Shown here: positions 26,387 through 35,187 of the stretch, in pieces
Layout of the letters: each line of letters begins with the position of its first letter
Position numbering within the stretch: the first letter of the stretch is position 1
Assembly (NCBI RefSeq): GCF_004362045.1
Contig: NZ_SNWX01000008.1
Span: 1 to 64,000, forward strand
Origin: Halanaerobium saccharolyticum
GTDB taxonomy: Bacteria > Bacillota > Halanaerobiia > Halanaerobiales > Halanaerobiaceae
DNA: 64,000 nucleotides
Direction: 5' to 3'
The notes under the pieces: model-generated
The model's input: the letters and a program-made list of their open reading frames with translations, nothing else
Told to the model about the DNA's origin: nothing
The model's database searches: none
Program-made: the position numbers and the translations under genes

Positions 26387-27040
26387 ATGAAAGGTAAATG
26401 TAAAATTTGTGCAAATGAATATACTCAATCAGGAATGTCCAGACATTTAAAATCATGTCTAAATAAAAATTATGAAAAGATAATTGAAAAAGAACAGTCT
26501 CAGAAAAGTTTATATTATCATATTTATATTAAAGGCACCTATAGATCAGATTACTGGCTGCAGCTGCAGGTCAAGGCAGATGCTAAATTAAGTGATCTCG
26601 ATAGCTTTTTACGTGATATCTGGCTGGAATGCTGTAATCATCTGAGTGAATTTGAAATTAATGAGCAGCGATTTACATCCAGTGGATTTAATATGAGTAA
26701 TAAAATTAAAGATGTTCTAAGAGAAAAAAGTAAATTTTCATACACCTATGATTTTGGTTCTTACACTAAATTGGATTTGAATATAGTGAATGTATTTAAA
26801 GCAGGGGAAAGGGAAGGGAAAATAAATGTATTGGCAAGAAATAAGCAGCCTGAGATTAAATGCAGTCACTGTGATAACCCAGCTGAATTTATTTGCCCTC
26901 AATGTAAATATACTGCTGGTGGTTGGTACTGCAGTGACTGCCTTGACAAACATGAAAAGAATGATTGTATGATGAACGAATTTGAATTTTTACCGGTTGT
27001 TAATTCTCCTCGAGTTGGAGTTTGTGCATATTCTGGTTAA
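26387..27040 (+). CDS. pRiA4b ORF-3-like core flanked by zinc fingers
   Basis: The 217-residue protein starts with a C2HC-like finger (CKICANEYTQSGMSRHLKSC, residues 4-23). It continues with a pRiA4b ORF-3-like domain (YHIYIKGTYRSDYWLQL onward) and ends with a Cys/His-rich treble-clef-like cluster (CSHCDN, CPQC, CSDCLDKH) around residues 161-194. The zinc-finger framing suggests nucleic-acid or protein binding. GGAGGG precedes the ATG. Confidence 0.8.
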   Translation: MKGKCKICANEYTQSGMSRHLKSCLNKNYEKIIEKEQSQKSLYYHIYIKGTYRSDYWLQLQVKADAKLSDLDSFLRDIWLECCNHLSEFEINEQRFTSSGFNMSNKIKDVLREKSKFSYTYDFGSYTKLDLNIVNVFKAGEREGKINVLARNKQPEIKCSHCDNPAEFICPQCKYTAGGWYCSDCLDKHEKNDCMMNEFEFLPVVNSPRVGVCAYSG

Positions 27041-27078
27041 ATATTATTTCTCAAGTCTTTTGCAAAGGAGTAAAAAAG

Positions 27079-27417
27079 ATGTATGATTTCAGCAAAAAAA
27101 CTAAAAAAGAAATTAGGCGGCTGGCAGGTCTTGCACATGAGAGAGAACTAGAAAAAGCTTTAGCTGATCTGAATTTAAAATTTAAGCAGTGGGAAAAGAA
27201 AGAACTGGATCCTTTTGAATTAGATGATGAGATACACAAATTTCATAATAAGATATCTAGAGAAATCTTCAAAAAATATAACAGCTCTGATATGAAGGAT
27301 CATTATGTTGCTATCGCTATTGCCAATGGTATTATTGATAAAGATGAGGTTGCTCCAGAAGCCTATCATGAACTTGAATTTTTAATCGAGAGAATAAAAG
27401 ACAGTGATTACTTTTAA
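27079..27417 (+). CDS. Conserved small helical protein, function unknown
   Basis: The 112-residue acidic and basic protein is predicted all helical, with KKEIRRLAGLAHEREL near the start and an acidic Glu-Leu-Glu end. It has no Cys cluster or signal peptide. AAAGGAG precedes the ATG at 27079. It sits between the zinc-finger gene and the UPF0158 gene in one operon. Confidence 0.7.
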   Translation: MYDFSKKTKKEIRRLAGLAHERELEKALADLNLKFKQWEKKELDPFELDDEIHKFHNKISREIFKKYNSSDMKDHYVAIAIANGIIDKDEVAPEAYHELEFLIERIKDSDYF

Positions 27418-27430
27418 GGGGAATTAAAAA

Positions 27431-27898
27431 ATGACACTTAAAGTTGATTTAAAAGATGTTTTAGAAGCATTAGAACTTAGAACTATAGAGAGCAATTATT
27501 TTTATTATAAAAAAACTGGTGAAGTTTTCATGATTATGGATGATGAATTAAGAGCTGGAGAGGAAGAGCCTGACCTTGATAAATTTCCAGAATGGCAGCG
27601 GGAGAATATTAAAGCTGCAGTTAATATTATCTCAACTGATGACTATCTAAGACTTCCCGATGACTATGAAATTGATGACTATAGCATTATGGAAGATTTT
27701 TGCTATTCCATCGAAGATGAAGAACTAAGAGAGGAACTTCTTTATGCTATTCGAGGAAATGGTGCCTTTAGAATGTTTAAAGATAAGATTTATCAATATG
27801 ATCTAGAAGATCAGTGGTATGATTTTAAAGATAAGAGATATAGGAAAATAGCAATTGAGTGGTGTGAAGAAAATAATATTGAGTATCGAGAAAATTAG
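27431..27898 (+). CDS. UPF0158 family protein
   Basis: The 155-residue acidic protein shows the UPF0158 signature (LRLPDDYEIDDYSIMEDF, then GNGAFRMFKD and the WYDFKDKRYRKIAIEW end). The function is unknown. It starts 14 bp after the previous gene behind AGGGGA. Confidence 0.82.
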   Translation: MTLKVDLKDVLEALELRTIESNYFYYKKTGEVFMIMDDELRAGEEEPDLDKFPEWQRENIKAAVNIISTDDYLRLPDDYEIDDYSIMEDFCYSIEDEELREELLYAIRGNGAFRMFKDKIYQYDLEDQWYDFKDKRYRKIAIEWCEENNIEYREN

Positions 27899-27925
27899 AC
27901 CTAAAAATAGTTAGGAGGGACATCA

Positions 27926-28270
27926 ATGGCTTTAAACGAATTGTTAAAAAAACGAGTTGAAAAAACTCTGGACAAATTTTGTGATGAACGTATACCAGAG
28001 AGAGTAAAAGATCAGATTAAGCTGGATTATAATATAAGAGGCAAATATGTTACTTTAATTGAAAAGCGTCCACATTATAAAGATCCAGACGAGTGGGTTG
28101 AAATGAAGATTGCTCAGTTTAGATATAATAAAGATAATAATAAGTGGTCTTTATACTGGTGGAGGCACACCGGAAAATGGTATGAATATGATAATATTGA
28201 GCCGACCAGTGATTTTCAGAAACTTGTGGAGGAAGTAGATGAGGATCCAACTCATATTTTTTGGGGCTAG
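27926..28270 (+). CDS. DUF3024 family protein
   Basis: The 114-residue protein matches DUF3024, with VEKTLDKFCDERIP at the start, IAQFRYNKDNNKWSLYWW in the middle and DPTHIFWG at the end. The function is unknown. AGGAGGG precedes the ATG. It is the last gene of the operon starting at 25662. Confidence 0.85.
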   Translation: MALNELLKKRVEKTLDKFCDERIPERVKDQIKLDYNIRGKYVTLIEKRPHYKDPDEWVEMKIAQFRYNKDNNKWSLYWWRHTGKWYEYDNIEPTSDFQKLVEEVDEDPTHIFWG

Positions 28271-28423
28271 ACTTCTTCTATTTATCTAATTTACACAGCT
28301 AAAAAATTAACCCTATTTAAGGTGAAAAACTGAAAAATGGTATAAGTTATAATCAACTTAAATATAAAAACAGAAGGGGATCGAAAAACGAGAAAATCAA
28401 TATTCAACCAGAGGACTGATAGT

Positions 28424-28660
28424 ATGCTGACAATAAAATGTGCCAAATGTAAAACAAAACTCTTCAAATACAAAAAAATTGGACAGGGAAGAGTTCTCTG
28501 CTGCTGGAAATCTAAAATAACAAGGCTTTACGACGGAGAGGTAAAAGGGAAAAACTTTGTCTGCGAAAATTGCGGTAATATAATAGCAGAAATCAAGGAT
28601 GACCATCTTGATATGAATAGTGATGCTTTCACTTATACCGGCACAAAAATTAAAAGATAA
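28424..28660 (+). CDS. Small zinc-ribbon protein
   Basis: The 78-residue protein has two CxxC knuckles (CAKC near residue 6 and CENC near 48), typical of a Com-like or general zinc ribbon. A TATAAT box at 28348-28353 could be its promoter; the ribosome site (AGAGGA) is weak. It is basic, so nucleic-acid binding is possible. Confidence 0.65.
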   Translation: MLTIKCAKCKTKLFKYKKIGQGRVLCCWKSKITRLYDGEVKGKNFVCENCGNIIAEIKDDHLDMNSDAFTYTGTKIKR

Positions 28661-28827
28661 TTATAGTATTTGTTTTTAAATTCAATAGTTTAAAAACTCG
28701 GCTGTGATTTGCATCATCTTTAGTATCTAAATCTTTTATATATGGTTTAACATCTAAAAGATTTAAATTTAGATGCTGAAGCTGAAAGTTCAGAAATAGA
28801 ACAAGAGACAGAAAATTTGTAATAAGA

Positions 28828-28853
28828 CTAAATAAATTATATAATTTATTTAG
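28828..28853. promoter_or_regulatory. 26-bp perfect palindrome upstream of aldolase
   Basis: CTAAATAAATTAT is followed directly by its exact reverse complement, ending 34 bp before the aldolase start codon. It could be an operator or, less likely given the AT content, an RNA hairpin. Confidence 0.6.
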
Positions 28854-28887
28854 AAACAGGTTAATAAATGAAATGGGGTAGATATTT

Positions 28888-29772
28888 ATGAATAAAAAGC
28901 AAATTGAACTTATGAAAAATGGCAAAGGTTTTATTGCAGCTATGGATCAGAGTGGTGGAAGTACACCAGGAGCATTGGAAGATTACGGTATAACAGAGTC
29001 AGAATATGAGACAGAAGCAGAAATGTTTGAGCTTGTCCATGCAATGAGAACCAGAGTTATTACCAGTCCTTCTTTTAGTTCTGAACACATTTTGGGTGCA
29101 ATTTTGTTTAAGCATACGATGAATAATAAAATGGAAGGTAAATATACTGCTGATTATCTCTGGGAGGAAAAAGGAATTCTGCCAATACTCAAAGTGGATC
29201 AGGGCACAGAAAATAAAGAAAATGGAGTCCAGCTAATGAAGCCCATGACTAAACTGGATGACCTGCTTGCAGAGGCAGAAAAGTATAATATCTTTGGAAC
29301 CAAAATGAGATCAATTATTCACAGTGCCAATCCAGATGGTATTAAAGATATTGTGGCTCAGCAGTTTGAATATGCTAAAAAAATCTATGATGAAGGATTT
29401 ACACCTATTTTAGAACCAGAAGTAAATATAAACAGTAAAGATAAATTAGAATCCGAAATAATATTAAAAGAAGAAATTCTAAAACTGCTTCAGGGCTTAG
29501 ACGATGAGCAGTATATATTTAAACTCTCACTTCCAAGTCAGGCAGATTTCTATCAGGAAATTATTGAACATCCCAATGTAGTAAGGGTGGTCGCTTTATC
29601 TGGAGGTTACAGTCAGGAAGTTGCTGTAAATAAGCTTTCGGAAAACCATAATATGATTGCAAGTTTTTCGCGGGCACTGCTTCAGAATCTAGAGATTGAT
29701 CAATCAGAGGAAGAATTTGATAAAGAACTGAAAAATGCTGTAGTTAAGATTTATAATGCTTCCCTGACATAA
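28888..29772 (+). CDS. fda: Class I fructose-1,6-bisphosphate aldolase
   Basis: The 294-residue cytoplasmic enzyme cleaves fructose 1,6-bisphosphate into two triose phosphates. It matches the small bacterial class I type of Staphylococcus. Lys212 in FKLSLP is the expected Schiff-base lysine, and the [12 protein letters not shown] and EPEVNI blocks are conserved. With pfkB at 176 it gives two consecutive glycolytic steps in the window. A 26-bp palindrome and a weak GGGGT site lie upstream. Confidence 0.93.
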   Translation: MNKKQIELMKNGKGFIAAMDQSGGSTPGALEDYGITESEYETEAEMFELVHAMRTRVITSPSFSSEHILGAILFKHTMNNKMEGKYTADYLWEEKGILPILKVDQGTENKENGVQLMKPMTKLDDLLAEAEKYNIFGTKMRSIIHSANPDGIKDIVAQQFEYAKKIYDEGFTPILEPEVNINSKDKLESEIILKEEILKLLQGLDDEQYIFKLSLPSQADFYQEIIEHPNVVRVVALSGGYSQEVAVNKLSENHNMIASFSRALLQNLEIDQSEEEFDKELKNAVVKIYNASLT

Positions 29773-29837
29773 GATATTTATAGAACTAACATTAATTTTT
29801 AAAATGGATGAAAGTGAAAAGCATTTATTTAAATATA

Positions 29838-29864
29838 AATCCCGGCACTTATAATGCCGGGATT
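29838..29864 (+). terminator. Hairpin after aldolase
   Basis: AATCCCGGCA pairs perfectly with TGCCGGGATT around a 7-nt loop. The T-tract after it is poor (AATTATAT), so termination efficiency is uncertain. Confidence 0.65.
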
Positions 29865-29928
29865 AATTATATAATTATATTGCAGGAAAAAAAATTACAG
29901 GATTGATAAGTAGTAAAATAAAGGATCA

Positions 29929-31440
29929 GTGGGATTGGTATTAATTCCAGGTCCAGGCCTTAATCCCAAACATTTAAAATATGGGGAAGAAAATTTAATT
30001 TTAGAAGGATCGATAGACCACAGAGGTAAGGAAGTAAAGTCAGTTTCTGCTCAAAAAATTAAAGATGGTCTGGCCCGGTTTAAAGAGGAGAAGATAACTT
30101 TAGGCCATCAAATATCAGGTAATTTAAATTATCACCGACGAATATTAACAGCCTATTACAATACTGCAGTCAGCAGTGTTCATCAAAATTTTATAAATTC
30201 TATCGAAACTTCTCTTAAGGAGAGGGATATAGAGGCTGAACTTTATCTGCTTAAATCTGATGGAGGAACTGCTGCTTTAGAAAACTCACGAAAAATTCCA
30301 ATTGAAACAGTTAACTCCGGTCCTGCAGCCAGTATTATGGGCAGCCTGCTTTTAAATCAAAGTTCTGAAACAGGAATTGCCCTGGATATTGAAGGAATAG
30401 TAGAATATAATCCTGAAATTGTGACAGACAGAGAGATTAAAAGGGCTCATATCTGTGTACCAGATGTTGACAGTGTGGCCTCTGAACCTCATAAAATTTC
30501 TGCAGGAGGAGCTGTCAAAGCGGCAGACCTAGTTTTAGAAGGAATTGTTGATAAAGGTTTTGCGCTTGTTCGACCACCGGGCCACCACGCCCACAGGGTT
30601 GTTCATGACCCCAATGTGCTTCATATTTCTCTGCATCAGGATGGCGGAACTCTCTTTCCCGGCTCAGGTTTTGTCAATGAATTTGGAGGACCGACAGCCT
30701 ATGCCAGAACTTTAAATATACCACTACCTCCAGGAACATTTGATCAGGGTCTGCTCTATGTGATTAATGATTTTGTATTACCAGTTTTAAATGATTTTCA
30801 GCCTGATTTAGTTATTAATGCAGCAGGACAGGACAATCATTACTTTGATCCCCTGACCAATATGAATATTTCAGCCAGGGGTTATGCAGAAATGAATGAG
30901 CTATTGGATCCAGATCTATCTATACTGCAGGGAGGTTATTCAATAGAAAGTGCACTTCCCTATATCAATGTTGGTTTAATACTGGCTGTGGCCGGACTTG
31001 ATTACAGTTTTGTAGAGGAACCTGATTATGATCCAGACCTTTTAAAAGAAGATCCGAGTCTGACCTCTGAGATAAAGGAGACTGTGGCTCAGTTAAAGAA
31101 GATCTGGGAAAGTAGAGAAAGCAGAGATCTAAAAGAAGTCTATGGTGATTTTTCTAAATTTTACAGCAGAGAAAAAAACATCTTTTATGACACAGCAGGG
31201 ATCAATGAAAGCCAGACCGAAAAAGTTAGAGTTTGTCCTGACTGTCAGGGCTATCCAATTATTGAATCAAAGGCAGCTAAAAGTCGGTTTAGCAGCAGTC
31301 AGGTTATGGCTGTTTCTATTCCTAAACTGGTCTGTGATCACTGTCATCAGGAAGCCAGAGAAAAATATGAAGGATTAAAAAAGGAGCACGATCACGTTTA
31401 TCTGCAGGATTTAAAAGAAGATGAGTATCTCAGTAGCTAG
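29929..31440 (+). pseudogene. Chimera of a hydantoinase fragment and a gutted histone-deacetylase-like gene
   Basis: One open frame of 503 codons joins two families. Residues 1-153 resemble the middle of a hydantoinase/oxoprolinase A subunit (SDGG, ETVNSGPAASIMG, ALDIEG). From about 158 on it is an HDAC/acetoin-utilisation-type protein (CVPDVDSV, LVRPPGHHAHRVVH, AGQDNHYFDP, LQGGYSIE) with a CxxC-CxxC zinc tail. Between His226 and Asp227 (30606/30607) about 45 residues with the DxDxHHGxGT metal and catalytic segment are missing, and the N-termini of both parents are absent. The GTG has no ribosome site. It is probably non-functional. Confidence 0.8.
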
Positions 31441-31450
31441 ACTGAGCTTG

Positions 31451-31459
31451 TGTTATAAT
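31451..31459 (+). promoter_or_regulatory. Extended -10 promoter for the Nudix operon
   Basis: TGTTATAAT is a perfect TGnTATAAT box 42 bp before the Nudix start codon. Confidence 0.6.
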
Positions 31460-31500
31460 CACTTTAAAGCAGAAAGAATAAAATTGGAGGACTAGATTTA

Positions 31501-32052
31501 ATGAATTATTATCAGAAAATATTAGATAAGTTAAAAGAATATCAAGCCCAAAGTATATCTGAAAAGAAATCGAAAAAGAAAATTATACACTTTATTCTCA
31601 ACAATCAGAAAAACATTGGTAGAGAAAATTCTGCAGGCCATCTAACTGCTTCAGCCTGGATAGTAAATAATGAACGGAATAAAGTTTTGTTACACCAGCA
31701 TCTTTCTTTAAATAAGTGGATTCAGCTCGGAGGCCATCTTGAAGCAGACGAAACTGTTAAGGAAGCTGCCTTAAGAGAGGCCAGAGAGGAATCAGGTTTA
31801 GAATCTCTTTCATTTTTGTATAATAATATTTTTGATATTGATCATCATCTAATACCCGCAAATAATAATCAGGCTGAGCATTTTCATTATGATATTAGAT
31901 ATCTATTAGAGGCAGATAGTAAAGAAGAATTAGAAAAAAGCAGGGAGTCTGTCAATCTAAAGTGGCTTCAGTTAAATGAGGTCGAAAAATATGTTAGTGA
32001 GGAATCTGTTCTGAGAATGCTAAGGAAAACTAAAGAATATAAGGAGGGTTAA
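31501..32052 (+). CDS. Nudix hydrolase
   Basis: The 183-residue cytoplasmic hydrolase cleaves nucleoside diphosphates linked to another moiety. The full Nudix box GX5EX7REUXEEXGU spans G78 to L100. Substrate is not predictable; the FHYDIRYLLEA block resembles sugar-nucleotide or NADH-type relatives. GGAGG precedes the ATG. The MTH1187 gene starts 2 bp after the stop, and together they begin a long co-oriented run. Confidence 0.9.
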   Translation: MNYYQKILDKLKEYQAQSISEKKSKKKIIHFILNNQKNIGRENSAGHLTASAWIVNNERNKVLLHQHLSLNKWIQLGGHLEADETVKEAALREAREESGLESLSFLYNNIFDIDHHLIPANNNQAEHFHYDIRYLLEADSKEELEKSRESVNLKWLQLNEVEKYVSEESVLRMLRKTKEYKEG

Positions 32053-32054
32053 TA

Positions 32055-32357
32055 ATGGTTATTGCAGAATTAACAGTTGTCCCCCTGGGTACAGAAAGTA
32101 CAAGTTTAAGCAGTTATGTTGCTGGATGTCATGAGGTTTTAAAAAATCAGAATAAGGTTAAATATAAACTGACTCCAATGGGAACCATCCTGGAGGGAGA
32201 ACTTGATGATATTTTTGAAATTACAAAGAAAATGCACGAAGTTCCTTTTGAGAGTGGTGCTTTTAGAGTTACAACTAATCTAAAAATAGATGATCGACGT
32301 GATAAAGAAGCAGCAATGGATAAAAAAATTAATTCAGTTAAAGAGAAACTTAAATAA
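32055..32357 (+). CDS. MTH1187/UPF0045 thiamine-binding protein
   Basis: The 100-residue ferredoxin-fold protein matches the MTH1187 family (PLGTESTSLSSYV, KYKLTPMGT, VPFESGAFRVTTN...). Family members bind thiamine or its pyrimidine part and occur in multimers. AAGGAGGG overlaps the end of the Nudix gene, suggesting coupling. Confidence 0.9.
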   Translation: MVIAELTVVPLGTESTSLSSYVAGCHEVLKNQNKVKYKLTPMGTILEGELDDIFEITKKMHEVPFESGAFRVTTNLKIDDRRDKEAAMDKKINSVKEKLK

Positions 32358-32378
32358 ATGTAGATTAAGGAGATGAAA

Positions 32379-33470
32379 ATGGAAATAAATAAAATAGGAG
32401 AAGTCAGAAGCAAATATAAAGAACCTGTTGGCCCTGATGAGATGAGAAAAAGTAAAAGTATTATTGAAATTGAAGCAGAATATATAGATGGACTTGATCA
32501 GATAGAAGATTACGAATATCTGCAGATTGTTTTTTATTTTCACAAATCAGAAGGATATGATCTAATCAGTAAAAGGAGAAAAGGGCCGGAGAGAGGACTA
32601 TTTACATCCAGAAGTCCCCGCAGACCCAGTCCGATTGGAATTACTACAGTCGAATTACTGAAAAGAGAGGGCTCTAAGCTTCATGTTTATGGGCTTGATG
32701 CAATAGATGGAACTCCTGTTATTGATATCAAACCATATGCCTCATTTATGGATCAACCTACACTTTCATTACAAAAAGAAACACCTCGCTATCGAATTAA
32801 TAAATTGCTTAAATATCAAAATAGGCAAGACCTACTGCTTAAAGCAGGTGAACTGCATGGACATTACTGTCCTTATCTTGCTCTGGGTGTGCTCGCTTCA
32901 GCAGATGTACTCAAACGCTTTGATGCAGAAAATGATGGAATGGAAGATCTGCTTGCAGTAGTGGAAACTAACAGCTGTTTTAGTGATGGAATTCAATATA
33001 CTGCCGGTACCACCTTTGGTAATAATGCTCTTATTTATCGCGATTTTGGGAAAACTGCGGTGACATTTATTAACCGAAAGGAAGAGGACAAAAATCTTAG
33101 ATATTATCTCAAAGATTCTGATTTTATCAGCAGAGAATATCCAGATGCAGCTAAATTATTTAAAAAAGTTATTGCAGAAAGAAAAGGTAGCAAAAAAGAA
33201 CAGGAAAAAATGAAGGAACTCTGGCAGAAGATAGCTTTTGAGATAATCGAAGAAGATGTTGATAGATACTTTAAGATTGAAGAAGATGTTGATATTGAAG
33301 TACCAGATTATGCCTCTATTTTTGCTGACCAGCACTGCAGCAAGTGTGGAGAAAAATTAATGGCTGCCAAAGCTGTTAAAAAAAATAATGAAGTGTTCTG
33401 TAGAGACTGTGCTGAAAGCTGTTATTATCAGCTTGATGGCAGTGGTATAGTTAAAGTAGAAAAGGAGTAA
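32379..33470 (+). CDS. TrmO (TsaA-like) tRNA methyltransferase fused to FmdE-like domain
   Basis: Residues 1-135 are a TsaA/TrmO domain (IGEVRSKYKEP, FYFHKS, FTSRSPRRPSPIG, VIDIKPY), which N6-methylates t6A37 in tRNAs reading ACY. Residues 150-363 are an FmdE-like domain (GHYCPYLALGV, ETNSCFSDGIQ, TFGNNAL), known from formylmethanofuran dehydrogenase operons and, outside methanogens, of unknown role. A C-terminal ribbon (CSKCGEKL...CRDC) may bind zinc. AAGGAG selects the ATG at 32379 rather than 32373. Why the two are fused is unclear; shared metal or SAM chemistry is a guess. Confidence 0.85.
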   Translation: MEINKIGEVRSKYKEPVGPDEMRKSKSIIEIEAEYIDGLDQIEDYEYLQIVFYFHKSEGYDLISKRRKGPERGLFTSRSPRRPSPIGITTVELLKREGSKLHVYGLDAIDGTPVIDIKPYASFMDQPTLSLQKETPRYRINKLLKYQNRQDLLLKAGELHGHYCPYLALGVLASADVLKRFDAENDGMEDLLAVVETNSCFSDGIQYTAGTTFGNNALIYRDFGKTAVTFINRKEEDKNLRYYLKDSDFISREYPDAAKLFKKVIAERKGSKKEQEKMKELWQKIAFEIIEEDVDRYFKIEEDVDIEVPDYASIFADQHCSKCGEKLMAAKAVKKNNEVFCRDCAESCYYQLDGSGIVKVEKE

Positions 33471-33480
33471 TTATTAATCC

Positions 33481-34014
33481 ATGAATAAAAATAGTCTTTT
33501 AGCAATCGGCTGGGATGTAGGAGGCTGGATGGGAAATAACCACGGCTTTTCTATTATCCACTGGAATAAAAAAGAAAATGATTTTAAGTGGCTTGGAAAA
33601 TCAGTTGAGTTAAAGATACCTGCTGCTTCAATTTTTTCTTTAGATTATATCATTGAAAAAGTAACAGAGGGAGATAATTTAGATCTTTGTGACTATGAGA
33701 TAGTTATCGGAGTTGATGCTCCACTTAGATTTCCAAAAAAGTTTAAAGAATTTATAAACGGCAGTGCTGAAGAATTTAGAAGGCCGGAAAAGGAAATATA
33801 TAATCCCCTGGCTTATAGAGAAACTGATGTCCATATTTATGAAACCCTGGGCAAAAAGCCGCTTTCAGCAGTTTTTGACCGGCTGGGTACTAATTGTACT
33901 GCAGCTATGGTCCATTTAAAAAAGTGGATTGAGGAATACGATTTTTCCCTGCAGCCGATTAAGGATAAAGGAAATAATCGAGATATCATTAGGGTGTTGA
34001 AATGGAGAAAATAA
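33481..34014 (+). pseudogene. DUF429-family protein, C-terminally truncated
   Basis: The 177-residue frame has DUF429 hallmarks (GWDVGGWMG, VIGVDAPLRFP, AYRETDxxIYE, PLSAVFDRLG). Family members are usually well over 200 residues and continue with a V-x-E-V-Y-P block, which is absent. After NRDII the sequence runs straight into the ribosome site and start of the next gene (ATG 34002), as if a deletion ended there. The remnant may be translated but is probably inactive. Confidence 0.65.
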
Positions 34015-34733
34015 AATTTAAAAATCAGGAAATTGAATTTGAAATTATTCGCAGCAGCAGAAAAACAATCGGGATAATAGTTAATGCAGATCAGGAATTG
34101 ATTGTTAGGTCTCCTAAAAGAACTTCAATCAGAAATATAAAAAATTTACTTAAAGAAAAAGAAAACTGGATTTTAGAAAAACTTGCTAAAATGTCAGAGA
34201 TTAAAGCTTCTCCTAAAGATAAAGAATTTATCAGTGGAGAAACCCTTTATTTTCTGGGCAAAGAATATAAGTTAATACCCATTGCTGAAGCTAATATTAA
34301 GAGTCTGGAGATTGAATTAGTAGAGGAGACGTTGATAATTAGATTTCCGGTTGAACTTGAAGATAATAAGGAAAAAAGGAAAACAGAAATTAGAGGGAAG
34401 TTGATCAGCTGGTACCGCAGTCAGGCTAAAACAAAAATAAATGAACTGATTAATATTCATAAAAAGTACTTAGATGTTGAACCTAATAAGATAGTCATCA
34501 AAAAACAGAAAAAACGCTGGGGCAGCTGTAGCGGCAAGAAAAATCTTAATTTCAACTGGAAAATTATAATGGCACCTCAAAAAGTGATCGAGTACTTAGT
34601 GGTACATGAACTGGTGCATTTAATTCATCCCAATCATTCAAAAGACTTCTGGCAGACTGTAGCTGAAACTATTCCTGATTATGAAGAGAAAAAAGAATGG
34701 TTAAGAATTAATGGAAGATTGCTTACTATTTAA
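34002..34733 (+). CDS. YgjP-like M48-type metallopeptidase (DUF45)
   Basis: The 243-residue protein has the YgjP/DUF45 fold with RWGSCSGKKNLNFNW and the zinc motif HELVH at residues 202-206, followed by HSKDFW. It is cytoplasmic; family members are linked to SprT-type proteases, but substrates are unknown. It overlaps the truncated DUF429 frame by 13 bp. Confidence 0.9.
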   Translation: MEKIKFKNQEIEFEIIRSSRKTIGIIVNADQELIVRSPKRTSIRNIKNLLKEKENWILEKLAKMSEIKASPKDKEFISGETLYFLGKEYKLIPIAEANIKSLEIELVEETLIIRFPVELEDNKEKRKTEIRGKLISWYRSQAKTKINELINIHKKYLDVEPNKIVIKKQKKRWGSCSGKKNLNFNWKIIMAPQKVIEYLVVHELVHLIHPNHSKDFWQTVAETIPDYEEKKEWLRINGRLLTI

Positions 34734-34749
34734 TAGGGAAGGTGATCAA

Positions 34750-35157
34750 ATGTATATAGTAAGTTCCTGTCTGGCAGGAATTAACTGTCGTTATGATGGC
34801 AAAAACAATCTAAATAATAAAGTAGCAGAGTTAGTTAAAGCAGGTAAAGCTATTCCAGTCTGTCCTGAAGTTTTAGGAGGACTTGATACTCCCAGAGATC
34901 CCTCGGAAATTATTGTTGATCAGCAGGGACACAAAAGAGTTGTGACTGAAAGTGGTAAAGGTGTGACAGCTGAATTTCAACTGGGAGCAGAAAAAACTTT
35001 AAAAATTGCCAGAATCTTGGAAGCTGAAAAGGCTATTTTACAGCAGAGGAGTCCTTCCTGTGGCTGTGGAAAGATCTATGATGGAACTTTTAGCGGTAAT
35101 TTAATTAAAGGTAATGGTCTAACGGCAGAGTTATTGATTGAAAATGGAGATGTTTGA
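34750..35157 (+). CDS. DUF523 family protein
   Basis: The 135-residue protein matches DUF523: SSCLAGINCRYDG at the start, CPEVLGGLDTPR and the C-terminal QRSPSCGCGKIYDG. The several conserved Cys suggest a metal or Fe-S site. The ATG at 34750 follows AAGGTGATC; an earlier in-frame ATG at 34711 lies inside the YgjP gene. The function is unknown. Confidence 0.88.
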   Translation: MYIVSSCLAGINCRYDGKNNLNNKVAELVKAGKAIPVCPEVLGGLDTPRDPSEIIVDQQGHKRVVTESGKGVTAEFQLGAEKTLKIARILEAEKAILQQRSPSCGCGKIYDGTFSGNLIKGNGLTAELLIENGDV

Positions 35158-35187
35158 GTTAATATTAATATAGTGAGGTGATTTTAG

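Noticed and set aside
25662-27040. Insertion sequence inferred from the pRiA4b/IS1096 TnpR family name
   Set aside because: No transposase, terminal inverted repeats or target duplication was seen around these genes; the family is mostly chromosomal and non-mobile.
28724-28820. Acidic C-terminal gene fragment before aldolase
   Set aside because: A short frame rich in Glu/Leu ends at 28819-28822, but it is too short and lacks a recognisable family.
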